Source: Rheum nobile
Taxonomy: Eukaryota; Streptophyta; Magnoliopsida; Caryophyllales; Polygonaceae
DNA: 64,000 nucleotides
Reading direction: 5' to 3'
Assembly (NCBI GenBank): GCA_027886185.1
Contig: WOAB01000619.1
Span: forward strand, 3,472,001 to 3,536,000
Both the position numbers and the translations under genes were made by a program. Shown here piece after piece: positions 22,242 through 34,042 of the stretch (the stretch's first letter is position 1; every line of letters begins with the position of its first letter). The notes under the pieces are model-generated. The model was not told where the DNA came from. It saw only the letters and a list, made by a program, of their open reading frames with translations, and did no database searches.

Positions 22242-23780
22242 TCAATCCTTCTGAAGGACTTCTACCAGATCCACAACAGCAGAACTTATGCTCCCTAACT
22301 CTTTTACTTGATCATGGAGGGTGACCGATATGGCAGTCAAGCCTTCCATGATTGCCTTTTCAATACGATCCAGAGTAGCAAGGATCGCATAGGAGTCTAA
22401 AGAGGGGTTGAGCTGTGGTCGGGAACTAGAAGGGTCCTGGGAACTCGCCTTTTCCTTAGGCGGAATTTCTTGAGCTTCAGAGGGGTTGGGCAGTTGTTCC
22501 TTAGTCTTCAACTTCCGAACTGTGGCCATGGTAAGACACTTGCTGTAGACTGTCTCAGACAGAACGTCTGGGTACTGGTGAAGGTTAGAGAGGATATTCT
22601 TGATGATATGGGGGAAGGGTAAAGCATGGGAGTCATGAGATGTACAAAACTGCATGTGAGCCAACACAATACGAGGGAGATCCAATTGAACACCAGAGAG
22701 TACTTTGTCCATACAAATGGCGTCTGTGATGAGAACATCATTCATGTTCTCTTGTCTGGGAACCAGATTACGGGTGATCCAGAAGTATAACAACATGTTT
22801 GCGATGGAGAGATCCTTTGTCTCCAAAGATGAAGGGGAGGCGCCGTCGTAGATTTTCTTGACCACTGCTCCCTTGGATTTGTAGCCCTTACCCTTGGGCC
22901 ATCCCTTTTTCTGAGGGAGAATGCCAAACCCAGACCTTGACTCAATCCCTAGAGCAGACACAATTAGGTTGGCGGACAGGGGATAGCTGGTTCCCTTCCA
23001 TATGAGAATGGCTTCGTTACAGGGACAGTTCTCCTTTGCGGGCACAAACTCCATGGACTGGTAAAACAGGCGGACGACCTCATCAGAAGCAGAGAAGGGC
23101 TCAGTCAACATCTCGTCCCAGCCTTGAAACTGTAGCAGAGAATGGAGCTCGTTCAGGGCCTCTCCAAACATTTCCTCATCTTCTTCTGCCAGCTCTTGGG
23201 TCCAGAATTCCTTGCCGATTATGAGAGGCTTAAGGATCTTCCTCTTGGAGAAGAGAGAAGAGACGTGACCCAGGGAGGAAGAGGCAGAGAGGGTGGTGAT
23301 TTTGGCTCTTTTTGTGGATTTGGTTTCTTTTGTGGATTTGGCCTCATAGGGAACTATAGCTTGGGAGCTCCTCTTTCTTTGTTTCATTCTAGTGGCGACT
23401 GAGGGATCAGGGTTAGAGGTGGTTTTAGATTTGAGGCTTACTGGTGAGGGTTGAGGGCTGAGGAGCTTTTGGAGAGACTTGTCAGGCGAGGAGTCATGAG
23501 AGCCACCTTCGGAGGCGGATTTGGTGGCCGATTCAGAGGCCAGAGTGATGGCCATGGCTTTCTCCTCAGCCTGTTCCTTTGGTGGCTCCTCAAGTTTCTC
23601 TTCGGGTTGCTCCACTGGTTTCTCCACAGGGTTCTCCACTGCTTTCTCTTTAGGTTGGGATTTTTGAGAGGAGGTGGCAGAAATGGGCTTAGAAGATGAA
23701 GCTGCCTTCTTTTCTCGAAAGGCTCTGAGAATGGCAGCCTCTTCCTCATCCAGGATAACATTAGGGTTTTGGTTGGCCAT
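22242..23780 (-). CDS. Sirevirus env-like / plant transposon-protein ORF, intact
   Basis: This is an uninterrupted frame of 512 codons from MANQNPNVILDEEE; an upstream in-frame ATG at 23876 would add 32 residues. Residues 1-190 are low-complexity and rich in Lys, Glu, Pro and Ser, with paired VEKPVEQPEEK repeats. The middle (about 200-420) is globular, including LIIGKEFWTQELAEEDEEMF, and resembles the domain called putative plant transposon protein. No signal peptide or membrane span is visible. It follows pol on the same strand by about 0.7 kb, the position of the env-like gene in Sireviruses. Its function is unknown and an envelope role is unproven. It has no stops, unlike gag-pol in the same element. 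Confidence 0.75.
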   Translation of the reverse strand: MANQNPNVILDEEEAAILRAFREKKAASSSKPISATSSQKSQPKEKAVENPVEKPVEQPEEKLEEPPKEQAEEKAMAITLASESATKSASEGGSHDSSPDKSLQKLLSPQPSPVSLKSKTTSNPDPSVATRMKQRKRSSQAIVPYEAKSTKETKSTKRAKITTLSASSSLGHVSSLFSKRKILKPLIIGKEFWTQELAEEDEEMFGEALNELHSLLQFQGWDEMLTEPFSASDEVVRLFYQSMEFVPAKENCPCNEAILIWKGTSYPLSANLIVSALGIESRSGFGILPQKKGWPKGKGYKSKGAVVKKIYDGASPSSLETKDLSIANMLLYFWITRNLVPRQENMNDVLITDAICMDKVLSGVQLDLPRIVLAHMQFCTSHDSHALPFPHIIKNILSNLHQYPDVLSETVYSKCLTMATVRKLKTKEQLPNPSEAQEIPPKEKASSQDPSSSRPQLNPSLDSYAILATLDRIEKAIMEGLTAISVTLHDQVKELGSISSAVVDLVEVLQKD

Positions 23781-24600
23781 TTTTGAGGAGTTAAGGATTT
23801 CTGTGTTTGAGAGAGGGAGAAGCAGAATATCAGAGAAATGGCGAGTTGTGGGATTAGCTTGGATGAACAAGGCCACTCTTTAAAGGCAGTGAGGGCTGAA
23901 GAGATCGTTGAGGCAAATCCGACCGTTGAGAAGATCAAGGTAAATCTGAGGCATTGAATACACTTGCAGCTTTTCGGAACGGCTAACTCAAATTCAAAAC
24001 TTGCTCTTTCAGAGAAGAGGGGGTCTGCCAACTGATAAGACGTGACTGATCTTCTGAGATTTTGCCATAAATAGCTTCTGGAGAGTGCCATTCTAGCCGT
24101 TGCAGACGCGTTATATTCTGGTTCCTTTCTGGCGACATATTCAACGTGCTAGAGGGATCTATAGGAACCTTTGATGTGGGTCAAACGTTGGAACAAAAAG
24201 ATACGTTCCCATACGCGAAAACAGGGTAGACCAATTATCGCATTGCACATTAATTCTCAGAAAGGGTTTAGAGATGGATCATAGAGAAATAAATTGAGCA
24301 ATGAGGCAAGGGTAGGTCTTAGTACACAATCATCATTTCGGCTTGTATTGTTGGGATAGAAATATGATCAGATTGTGACTTTTGGGCCATCAAAGAAATT
24401 TGAACAATGAGGAGTTAAAAAAGTAATGAGGACCAAAAGGAAACGAACCAGAAAAATTTATCTAAGCCTTTGTAAGAAACCATTATAACAAGAAGGGTTT
24501 GTAGCAAAAGATATGACACAAGGATATCAAGACTCAACAAGTTAAATATCTTAAACTAGTCAATCAGGGGAACTGAAAGGAGTTCTTTAAACTAAGGTAA

Positions 24601-27570
24601 CTACTGAGTAATAGGAATCATTCCTAGTTCCAATCTAAGGTTCTCGAAAGGAACTCTATTCAATGCCTTGGTGAAAATATATGCAACCTGATCTTCAGTT
24701 CTACAAAAATTCATAATGATGTTTCCCTTCTCAACATGATCTCTAAGAAAATAATGTCTTATGTCAATATGCTTGGTTCTAGTATGATGCACAGGATTTT
24801 TAGAGATGTTTATGGCACTAGTGTTATCACAAAGAATAGTGAGAGGGCCATAAGACATACCAAAGTCCGTGAGTTGTTGCTTTAGCCAGAGAAGTTGGGA
24901 ACAGCAGGAGGCGGCTGCAATGTACTCGGATTCTGTGGTGGAGAGGGAGACTGAAACTTGTTTCTTTGATCCCCATGACACAAGGCAAGGGCCTAGGAAC
25001 TGTGCCATTCCAGAAGTGCTCTTTCTATCCACCAAATATCCAGCATAATCAGCATCAGTGAAACCCATGATCTCAAAGGGACATTCTTTGGGGTACCAAA
25101 TGCAGAGATCGTCAGTTCCCTTGAGATATCGAAGTATTCTCTTCACAGTAGCCAAGTGGGTTTCTCTCGGACAAGATTGGAACCTAGCACAGAAGCCAAC
25201 AACAAAGACAATGTCTGGTCGACTAGCGGTTAGGTACATGAGTGAGCCTATCATACCTCTATAGAGCTTCTCCTCCACTAGAGGAATCGAGTGGTCCTTA
25301 TCCAGATGGGCAATGGTGGATATGGGAGTGGAGAGAGGCTTGCATGAATCCATTTTGAACTTCTTCAGTAGTTCCCTGACATACTTCTGTTGGTGGATTT
25401 GAATACCATCTTCCTTTTGAGTGATTTGTAATCCGAGGAAGAATGTGAGTTCCCTAATTAAACTCATTTCAAATTCACTGCTCATCAAGTCTTTGAACTT
25501 GTCTACAAGGGACAGGTTAGTGGAACCAAAAATGATATCATCAACATAGATTTGAACCACTAAGATGTTACCTTCTTCTTCTAGGATGAAGAGAGTCTTA
25601 TCAATAACTCCACGCCTGTAGCCATTTGAGAGTAGGAACTGGGCAAGACGATCATACCAAGCTCTGGGAGCTTGCTTGAGGCCATAGAGTGCCTTGTCTA
25701 GAAAGTAGACATGATCTGGATGATCATCGTCTTCAAAACCTGGAGGTTGCTTCACATAGACTTCTTCTTGAAGAATTCCATTGAGGAAGGCCGTCTTTAC
25801 ATCCATTTGGAACAACTTGAACCCTTTGTGTGATGCGAAGGCAATCAACAATCTTATTGCCTCAATCCTTGCCACTTGAGCATAGGTTTCATCATAGTCG
25901 ATGCCTTCTTGTTGATTGTATCCTTGAGCAATGAGTCTTGCTTTGTTCCTTATCACAGCTCTTGTATCATCTAGCTTGTTTCTGAAAACCCATCTAGTTC
26001 CTATGATGTGTTTATCCTTAGGACGGGAAACTAGATGCCATACTTTGTTCCTTTCAAACTGATGGAGCTCTTCTTGCATAGCTTGGATCCAGTCCGCATC
26101 ATTCAGTGCCTCACCTATGTTCTTTGGTTCCACAATAGACAGAAAAGCATTGAAAGCAAAGAAGGTTAGATGTTCGTACCTGACTGGAGGCTTGACGACT
26201 CTTCTTTCTCTGTTAGGGGCTAGAGTATTTGATGTGGAGACATTCTGAGTTGAGCATTCAGCTTCCTGGTTGGGATCACCTTCTCCATTGAAGATCATGT
26301 GGGAAGATGAGTCATTGAGGTCTCCACAGATATTGTCGTCATGCTCATGATTCCCAGAAATGGATTGTTGTTCATTGTTCATGGGAACTGGTGGAGGAGC
26401 CATTGGAGGGTTCCGAGCAGCAGTGTAGGAACTGGGTGGAGTGACATCTTCATCTGGATTTTCTTGATATGACTTGGGAAACGGGTCTTCAAAGGAATTG
26501 GTGGTGTTCTGCACAATCTTTCCAAGTGATTTTTCATTAAAAATAACATGAACACTTTTTTCTACCTTTTTAGTCCTTTTGTTGAAGACTTTGTACGCCT
26601 TGCTACCCGAGGCGTATCCAATGAAGATTCCTTCATCACTTCTTGGGTCGAATTTGCCAAGATTGTCCTTCCCATTGTTGTGCACAAAGCACTTGCATCT
26701 GAACACTCTCAGATTTGAGATGTTGGGAACTCTTCCTCTTAGGAGCTCATAGGGTGTCTTTTCTGTGATTGGGCGAAGCATGGCTCGATTGATGATGTAG
26801 CAAGCTGTGTTGATCGCCTCAGCCCAAAATGATTGAGAGAGTCCACTTGAGATCAGCATAGTCCGAGCCATGTCTTCCAAAGTTCTGTTCTTCCTTTCCA
26901 CTACTCCATTTTGTTGAGGAGTGTATGGTGCAGAGAAGTTGTGATCAATTACATGCTCACTGCAAAAGGTTAGAAATTCTCCATTTTCGAATTCGGTACC
27001 ATGGTCAGACCGAATAGTATTGAGTGAACAATCAAGAGATTTTTCTAACAAGGGAACCAGATCTTTAAAGCGGTCAATAACTTCACTCTTAGATTTAATA
27101 AAGATGGTCCAAGTAAAGCGAGAGAAGTCATCGACAAGAACAAAGATATACCTGTTCCCTCCTAGGCTCTGAACTCTCATGGGTCCACACAGATCCATGT
27201 GGATGAGTTCAAGAGGACTTGAGGTGCTTACCATGTTTTTGGACTTGAAGGAACTATGAGCCTGTTTCCCTTTTACACAGTCAGAGCACAGTTCCTTAGA
27301 TGTGCCACTTAGCTTTGGCAGCCCTCTGACTAGCTCCTTTGAGTGTAGCTTTTGAATCAGCTTGGTGCTAGCATGACCGAGGCGTTGATGCCACAAATCA
27401 GCTTGGTCATTCACAGTTGAGAGACAAAGTTTCTCCTTGGGAACAAAGGATGGATCAATTATGTAGACATTGTTGAATCTTTTCCCTTTTAGGATGATTT
27501 GTCCCGAGGAGTCAAGGACTGAACATTCGTTTGATCTGAATCTAACTTCATTGTCTCCTTGATCACACAG
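24601..27570 (-). pseudogene. Sirevirus 1 pol: integrase, reverse transcriptase, RNase H
   Basis: It is open for about 990 codons after the TAG at 27571. In order: a zinc-binding pre-integrase segment (WHQRLGHAS ... CSDCVKGKQ), the integrase core with catalytic Asp, Asp and Glu (HMDLCGP, RSDHGTEF, NGVVERKNR), an acidic spacer, reverse transcriptase with MDVKTAFLNG and YVDDIIFG, and RNase H with GFTDADYAG and STTESEYIA. The C-terminus is ELGMIPITQ. All motifs needed for catalysis appear present, so only the upstream stops and loss of the joined Gag-Pol make it non-functional. Confidence 0.9.
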
Positions 27571-27822
27571 CTATGACACACTTATTAGGTCAAAACCAAG
27601 ATTATCAACAAGGTGAACTTTGTTTACCTGAATGTGATCGTTGAGTTTCACAGTTCCTATTCCACAGATTTTCCCTTTGCTTTTGTCTCCAAAGGATATG
27701 TTCCCTCCTTGGAGAGGTTGAAGAGAGGTCATTTGATTTCTTCTTCCAGTCATATGGCATGAGCACCCACTGTCGATGTACCATAGTTGAGATTGCCTCT
27801 CTTCTTTCTGCACATAAGGGAA
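27571..27822 (-). pseudogene. Sirevirus 1 aspartic protease segment
   Basis: LWYIDSGCSCHMTG contains the copia protease active site (Asp-Ser-Gly), followed by SFGDKSKGKICGIGTVK. It is in the same frame as gag and pol and is bounded by TAG codons at 27823-27825 and 27571-27573. The protein is too small to act alone and would need readthrough of both stops. Confidence 0.85.
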
Positions 27823-28902
27823 CTAAGATTTCTGAACCCAGCGAAGCTTGGCTTTACTGGGGGGATTAGCATTGCGAGTCTGTGAATAACCAGGGAACTG
27901 GTTCCTTTCATGGTAATGAGTACTTTTCTCCTTTTCAAAGTTCCTTTTCTTAGCACAATCAGTGTTGTAATGACCATTCTTACCACAGTAGGTACACAAA
28001 CGATTGTAAACAACATGTCCATATTTTCCTTTTCCTGGCCTAAAAGGTTTTTCAGTTTTCCTTTTGTTAAAATCAACATTGTTTCTAACCTTGCTATGGG
28101 CCATGTCAATATATCTTTTGTGAGCAAAGGAATTGGTGAACCATTGGTTTTCAGGAACCATCTTTTCTTTTCCCTTTGGTTCCTTCTTAGGACTTTGAGA
28201 GCCTTCATTGAGACGTTTGGCAACCTTAGTCTTGTTCTCAAGGACCATGATCTTCTCTGATAGGAATTGATTCCTATCATGAGAAGTGGCAAGAGCAATA
28301 CTGAGATTCTCATTCATCTCAACAAGTTCTCGCCTAGCCTTTTCTTCTTCAGCATCATTGTTCCCTTTATTATTGACATATCCTATTCCATGGCATTGTC
28401 TCACAAAAACAGTTTGATTTATCGTTTTTTCATTAATGAAATTAGTGAGAATGTCTAACCTATCAATTATGGATTGAAGCATGTCATTTCCAGGTGGGTT
28501 AGCATGCAAGGGAACTTTGATAGAATCTATGCTAGTTTCATCACAAGATTTGCAAGTTTTAAGGTGACTAGCATGCACATTCCTAATATCAATGAGTTTG
28601 GAGTGAGTTTCAGCTAGGTCTTTCTCAGTTTCATCAAGTTTCTTACTCCAAACAGAATTCTCAACAGTCAAGCAAGCAATTTCATCTTCACAATCATCTA
28701 GTTTTTGTTGAAGGGAACTGGTTTCCTTTCCTAGTTTCTTTATGATCTTAAGAAGTTGTTTCTTATCACAATCAACTAGGGATTTTAAGAGATCGTCAGA
28801 AGTTACCTCAAGGTCTTCTGAGTCGCTTGAGTCTCCTTTTGCCATGAGACATCTTCCTCCAGAGAAGCCACTGAGATCCAGTTCCTTATCTGAGTCTTCT
28901 CC
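27823..28902 (-). pseudogene. Sirevirus 1 gag, C-terminal half
   Basis: In frame with the upstream half after the TAG at 28903. It begins with acidic sequence (SDSEDLEVTSDD), then a predicted coiled coil of about 90 residues (KKLGKETSSLQQKLDDCEDE onward), and a second CCHC zinc knuckle (CTYCGKNGHYNTDC). It ends at the TAG at 27823. An extended Gag with coiled coil is typical of Sireviruses. Confidence 0.85.
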
Positions 28903-29859
28903 CTATGAGGCTACGAGAGCCTTCTTTCTCTGAGGTCTTTCTTCTTCCTTTGAGTCTTCCTTGTTGGGACAATTCTTAGCGTAGTGTCCCTTTTCCTTGC
29001 ACTCGTAACAAGAGACTTCCTTGAGATCTCTTCTAGGTCCATTGTGGGAGGAACTGCCCTTTTGGAACCTTCCCTTCACAAAGAATTTTTTGATGTTCTT
29101 TGTGAAGAGGGCCGTAAGTTCGTCCTCCTCTTCTTCTAAGTCTGAGTTCTCTTCCTCCATCTCGAGCCTAGAGAAGGCTTTGGAGATCTTGAGGGCAATT
29201 CCTTTCTCCAGTTTCTTGTCGGCATTGGCCTTGGTGTGCTCTCCTTCTTCAACCTCCAGTTTCCCTATGACTTGGGTCAAGGGAAGGGATTGGATGCCTG
29301 GAGTGTTCTTCATGATTCCCTTGAGAAGGGTGAACTTAGAGTTGAGTCCATTGATGACCACTAGGGACTTGGAAACTTCATCCACATCGACTCCCGCCGC
29401 TGTCAACTTTCCAATCAATCTGTTGAAGTGGGAGTAGTACTCTGAGATGGTCTCAGTTTCCATCATTTTGAAGGTGTGGTATTCTCCTTCCAAAGCAAAC
29501 TTTCTGCTTTGCTTTAGTTCCTCACTTCCTTCATGCATCTCCTTGAGAGCTTTCCACATCTCCTTCGCTGTCTTGATGCCTATGACCTCGTCCATGTCTT
29601 CTCTGTCCAATCCATTGAGGATGAACTGCCTGGCCTTGGCATTCTTCTCTATGATGACATAGTATTCTGGTTTCCAATCTTCTTCCTTCATGGTAAGATC
29701 GACATAGCCATCTTCATTTTCGACTATCCTCCAGCATTGGTAGTCGTTGGTCTTGATGTGGCTTTCCATGCACTTTTCCCACCATGTTTCTTCTCCTCTC
29801 TTTCGGAGATGTGGCTTGTTGGTGGAGATTCTGAGCTCAAACTTGCTTGGTTGAGACAT
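28903..29859 (-). pseudogene. Sirevirus 1 gag, N-terminal half
   Basis: The start is the second in-frame ATG (MSQPSKFELRIST), about 40 bases after the primer site. The first 200 residues form a copia-type gag (UBN2-like) domain with WKPEYYVIIEKNAKARQFIL and EMWKALKEMHEGSEE, followed by an acidic stretch and a CCHC knuckle (CYECKEKGHYAKNC). It ends at TAG 28903-28905, directly after KKALVAS; the reading frame continues beyond. Confidence 0.9.
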
Positions 29860-29895
29860 GATCTGCAAACTTAACAAAGATCTAGAGCTTTTCCT

Positions 29896-29907
29896 GCTCT
29901 GATTCCA
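29896..29907 (-). other. primer-binding site of Sirevirus 1
   Basis: TGGAATCAGAGC on the minus strand, one mismatch from the tRNA-iMet complement. It adjoins the LTR edge at 29910. Confidence 0.75.
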
Positions 29908-29909
29908 AT

Positions 29910-31020
29910 TGCAGGATCGTGATTGTTAGATAATAACTTAAGGAACTCAGAATATCGATTCTAAGTTCCCTTCACAGCGGAAATAAACAATCAAACAAAT
30001 GACAAGTTCCTTATAGTGGAAGCCTTTGATTGCCAACTAGCAATCCAGGATAAAAACCACTATCTTTCTTTCGAAAGGATTTCAAAGTCTACTTCTTGAT
30101 TTCTTATCTCTTTTGGTTACAGCTTATCCTAGGAACGAACACACAGTTCCTTTGCCTTACACACAGTTAGACAATCCTAGATAACTTAACACAATCAATA
30201 ATCAATCCAAGAAACAGACTTTCGCACCTAGGAACTATCACTTACAGTCACAGGAACTTAGCACTCGGCTCTTCTTCCTTGACTGGTTCCTCTTGATCTC
30301 GGTTTGCTTTGATGATCTTGTTTGGAGGTTCACACTAGATATTTGCTAATGAGTGTGAGTCATGTTTCAGTGCTTAAAGATAACCCTTGGGTTAGTCTTC
30401 CTTTTATAGAGGATTCTTCACAGCTCGATCCTCTCTGGGTTCCCACAGATTGAGCTTGCCCTAGGATGAGTGGTTCTCCTTGATCCACGTTGTTCTTGGC
30501 ATGTGCAAACAACCTAGGCAGCTCAGAATCTCTCTTGGTTGGTCAACTACCTCAGACGAGCCTTGCTATGTCGTTGTCCAAATACTTTCGTCCGAGGTTG
30601 AACAAGTTGGCCGCTTGGGAACTGTCTTCTGGACAGCGACGTCTCTATGTCCTGTCGCTTTCACCTTCTCTGTCCGAGGTTGAGCATTTCTGGGTATGTT
30701 GTTGTTTTGCTCTGGGTATTGGCAGTCTTTTGGAAGCTTCGGACAAGTCGATTTTAACACCTTTTGTCCGAGGTTGTGTGTCCCCAGATTTCTCGGTTTC
30801 TGGGCACACCTGGGTTCCTCTGGTTTCCTTCATCTGTCCTATTCCTTTGGTTCCCTTGTCCTGTTTGGCTGTCTTGCCTTCGGTATATTCTTGTGGTTCC
30901 TTAAAACACATCTTTGAGATAAAAACATTAGTATCATAATATTTGTCATCGTCAAAAGTAGAGAAACTGAGGAAAGGAACTCTCAGGGAAACCTAAGTTC
31001 CAGAGTTCCGTTTCCTAACA
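29910..31020 (-). repeat. 5' LTR of Sirevirus 1
   Basis: It has the same length as its partner and no indels were noted. The TATA box (TATAAAAG, minus) is at 30408-30401. Confidence 0.95.
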
Positions 31021-31905
31021 CAGTGATTTAAAAGCTGACTTAGATGTTTCGGTTCACGACCAACCTCACCGCTTACAGCGAATCCACATTGGAAAGAGAA
31101 CGTACTCTGATCAAAAGTCGAGACGAGCTTTCCTAGCTGCACTATTTACTTAGATGCACTACTCGCCAAAGGTATATTAATTATGTGCACTCGGGCACTT
31201 TATCTTATTAAATTCCAAAACCCACATTACATTATAAGCTTTTAAACATATGCCCTGTCACGCAGGACATACAACTAAGGAATGGACCTCACAGAATCCA
31301 AGCCTTTGGACTTATATCGAAGGAATGAACCTCACAGAGTCCAAGCTTCTACTATCGTAGGGTTTTGCTCGCCCTTTACAGTTATAAAGAAACGAATGGA
31401 CCTCTCGGAGTCCAGGCGTTCCTACGAATACTCGTGCTAACTAACAGTTCAAGCACAATAATAGTTCAGGATAAATCCACATAAATGCCCTCAAGGCGAA
31501 CATAAATAATAGCGTTGTTCTAACAGATATACAACCTATTAATATCATTATTATAGTTTCCAAAACAGTTTATAAAACCATTTCTAGATAAACACAATAA
31601 TCATTCCAAATTAATTACTCAGATAAACAACTGATAAATAATGTAAATATGGAACGATGAGCAAGAGCGAACCGCCACTTGCCTGAATCCGCAGAGTTTG
31701 AATGAAGTCTAACGACGGGATTCCAGGCTCGACACAGGGACAAATCTAGAGCACAGATTCCTTCGGATCGACCCACAAAGAAACCCTAAGTTAGATTTGA
31801 CAAACAACAATACAGATCTAAGAAAGAACGAAAGGAATCGAAGGAAACGAAACCCGAACAAAGGCCACGGAAGCCAAACCACAACCGGCCAACAACCAAT
31901 CTCGC

Positions 31906-32131
31906 CGGCGGGCGCTGCATCACTTACGGCGGGCGCCGTCACCACCGCGGCGGGCGCCGCCTCCCCTGCGGCGGGCGCCGCTCAAAGGCGGCTCCTCACG
32001 GCGGTGGCCACATCTTCACGGCGGTCGCCGTGCTCTTCACGGCGGGCGCCGCTTCTAGCCGGCGGTCGCCGCTCATCACGGCGGGCGCCGTGTTCTGGCC
32101 GGCGGTCGCCGCCTCTATCCGGCGGTCGCCG
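31906..32131. repeat. array of CGGCGGKCGCCG words in the Tekay-like 3' LTR
   Basis: Words start at 31906, 31927, 31948, 31969, 31999 (imperfect), 32019, 32040, 32060, 32079, 32100 and 32120. Apart from one 30-bp step, the spacing is 19-21 bp. Each word has arms CGGCG and CGCCG (reverse complements) around GG or GT. The linkers vary in sequence. The array is downstream of the LTR's predicted start of transcription. Confidence 0.9.
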
Positions 32132-32721
32132 TCGCTAAACAGAAACTGAAATACGAGAGGAAAAACTCACCCTCGACGACAGGTTTGGCTCGTCTTTCGC
32201 CTTGCTTGGTTTCTAGGCTTCTAAGGGCCTTCCAAGCTTCTCTTAGCCACCGGAAACAACACCAAACGAGCTCCGACGGTTGACTTGAGCTTTCCTGAAG
32301 AGAGCGTTTTTGAGAGTTTGAGAGCTTATGAAACTAACCCTCTCTCTTCCTCCCAAGCCATCCTTATATAGGCAAATCCAAGGGGGAGGAAGGTGATAGG
32401 AAGCTTCCTTCCCATCCCTTGGGTAATAACCTTGCACTTTGCCCCTTGGATAAAAACCTTAGGGTAACAAACTTGTACTTTAGTGCCCATTGGATGATAA
32501 CTGTTGGGCAATAATCTTAACCCCATGTTAAATATATTCGTACACGAACGAGTATTAACTCCCAAAATGCGTCGACTGTATGTTATTTCACTGAGAAAAA
32601 TATTACAGAGGCAGAGCACATTACAGAATGTCTCAAACTATCTGAATTAAATCCGACGTACGAAACGGGTACTCAGGAAAATTCCCAAAATAACCTTACA
32701 GAAATACGGGGTATCATATCA

Positions 32722-33558
32722 CCTCCCCCTTAAAAGAAGTTTCGACCCCGAAACTTGCATTAAGCCAATGAGGGTCCTGCCTCAACACCAATCTTACCAC
32801 CTGGATTCAATATCCTTATTCACTTCATCCTTGAAATGGATCACAAGAGATATTACTCTTAATTCCTTAGGATATCATTCTGAAAATGATTCGCTCGTCT
32901 CGATGCTTATAACACAACTCACTTATGAGAGATAGCTCTTAGTCCATCCGAACATAACTCCACAAGTTCATCCTTTATCTCTTAAGAAAGCTTGGAAAAA
33001 AAAACTCAGCGTATGGGATACCGCTTACCACTTTATTCCTTAGGTGTATATAGACAATTCTCTTTACTGAATCTTTAATACATCGGGATCATTGGCATAT
33101 CCCCTCTTAAACTGCAATCTTTCTTCTTAACACAACAACTCTTACAACTTAATCTTCCTCAAAGAGTTGCACCCAGCCTTATAGATGACATACTCTATAT
33201 ATGAAGAAGAATCTTAGGAATGGATTTAGATTTAAACAGCAAAGTCGACCCTGTGATTAATCATATAGGGGACGCACATCTAAGTTGCCCACAATACTCC
33301 ACCACCATAAGTCCGACAGTCTTTATCCTTACTTGGCATAAGTTGTTCTCGACACTTACGAGGTTTCGTATGAACAACTAATTCGTAACGATAACGCATT
33401 ATGAAATTTCCAAAATAAGGAAACACTTCATTATCATTCAAACATTACCTTAACTGACAAAAGTTGAACAACCAGATCACGATACCACGGAGATTATCGA
33501 CACACGTCGCTACTCCTTAATCTTAAATAAAGACTTGACCTAAATACAACTTAATGGA
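32722..33558. other. 3' non-coding part of the Tekay-like element
   Basis: Lies between the second gag block and the polypurine tract. Stops are frequent in all minus frames. No LTR or gene was seen. Confidence 0.5.
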
Positions 33559-34042
33559 TCAGGGTTCTTCTCCGTTGGCTTGGCTCATTACAAAGAGTCT
33601 TTGCCCTTGGCCTGAAGACCCCATAGGCGCTTTACCTTTATTACGAGCCATAGACTGCTCAGGAGCCGATGCCTCTGGCCTTGGGTTCTGCCCACCGCCA
33701 ACATTTGACGCCTGATAAGACTGCATTGGTCCCTGACCCTTCAGTCTGCAGTATGTTTTTATGTGGCCTTCTCTCCCACAATTATGACATACTCTCTTGT
33801 CCTTTTGGCAATTAATTTTTTTTTTGCCCAACTTCACCACAGTTGTGGCACTGAATTACTCTGCTGCTCCAACCTGAGCCTCTGGCAGAGTCAGGCTGAG
33901 TTGTCTCGGTCTTGGCACGACCAGACTTTTCAAACTTGGTAGGCGATGTCGGTCGTTTGAATGAACCAACCTGGCGATCCTGTTGCCTACCCTTTCCCTT
34001 AACTTGCTTCTCCCGTTTATGGGCAGACTCCTCCAATGTGAT
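33559..34042 (-). pseudogene. second, divergent gag C-terminal block downstream of integrase
   Basis: The minus strand reads TLEESAHKREKQVKGKGR, a Ser/Lys-rich segment, then two CCHC knuckles (CHNCGEVGQKK, disturbed by a frameshift, and CHNCGREGHIKTYC), ending GQGQRLFVMSQANGEEP. It is clearly homologous to, but different from, the gag at 35984-36559. It begins abruptly inside the integrase tail near 34042. This order (integrase followed by gag) is not normal and implies recombination or template switching between related elements. Confidence 0.75.

Larger units (their letters stand above)
20422..31020 (-). mobile_element. Ty1/copia Sirevirus-type retrotransposon with env-like ORF, 10.6 kb
   Basis: It has two 1,111-bp LTRs (20422-21532 and 29910-31020), with about 30 differences counted by eye. 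The flanking duplication is CAATG/CAGTG (20417-20421 and 31021-31025). A tRNA-iMet primer site, a long gag with two zinc knuckles and a coiled coil, pol in the order protease-integrase-RT-RNase H, an extra ORF after pol, and several polypurine tracts together indicate a Sirevirus. It interrupts the Tekay-like LTR. The gag-pol frame is broken only by three in-frame TAG codons. Confidence 0.95.
19714..32721 (-). repeat. 3' LTR of the Tekay-like element, interrupted at 20422-31020
   Basis: Its two parts, 19714-20421 and 31021-32721, align continuously with 37763-40131. The adjoining CCTCCCCCTTAAAAG (32722-32736) is the polypurine tract on the minus strand. A TATA box (TATATAAGG, minus) lies near 32362-32370. 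Confidence 0.9.

Noticed and set aside
31906..32131. Regular GC-rich repeat with unique linkers, resembling a CRISPR array
   Set aside because: The units are 12 bp with 7-9 bp linkers in a plant LTR, and the array is shared with the partner LTR. There is no cas context and this is a eukaryotic genome.
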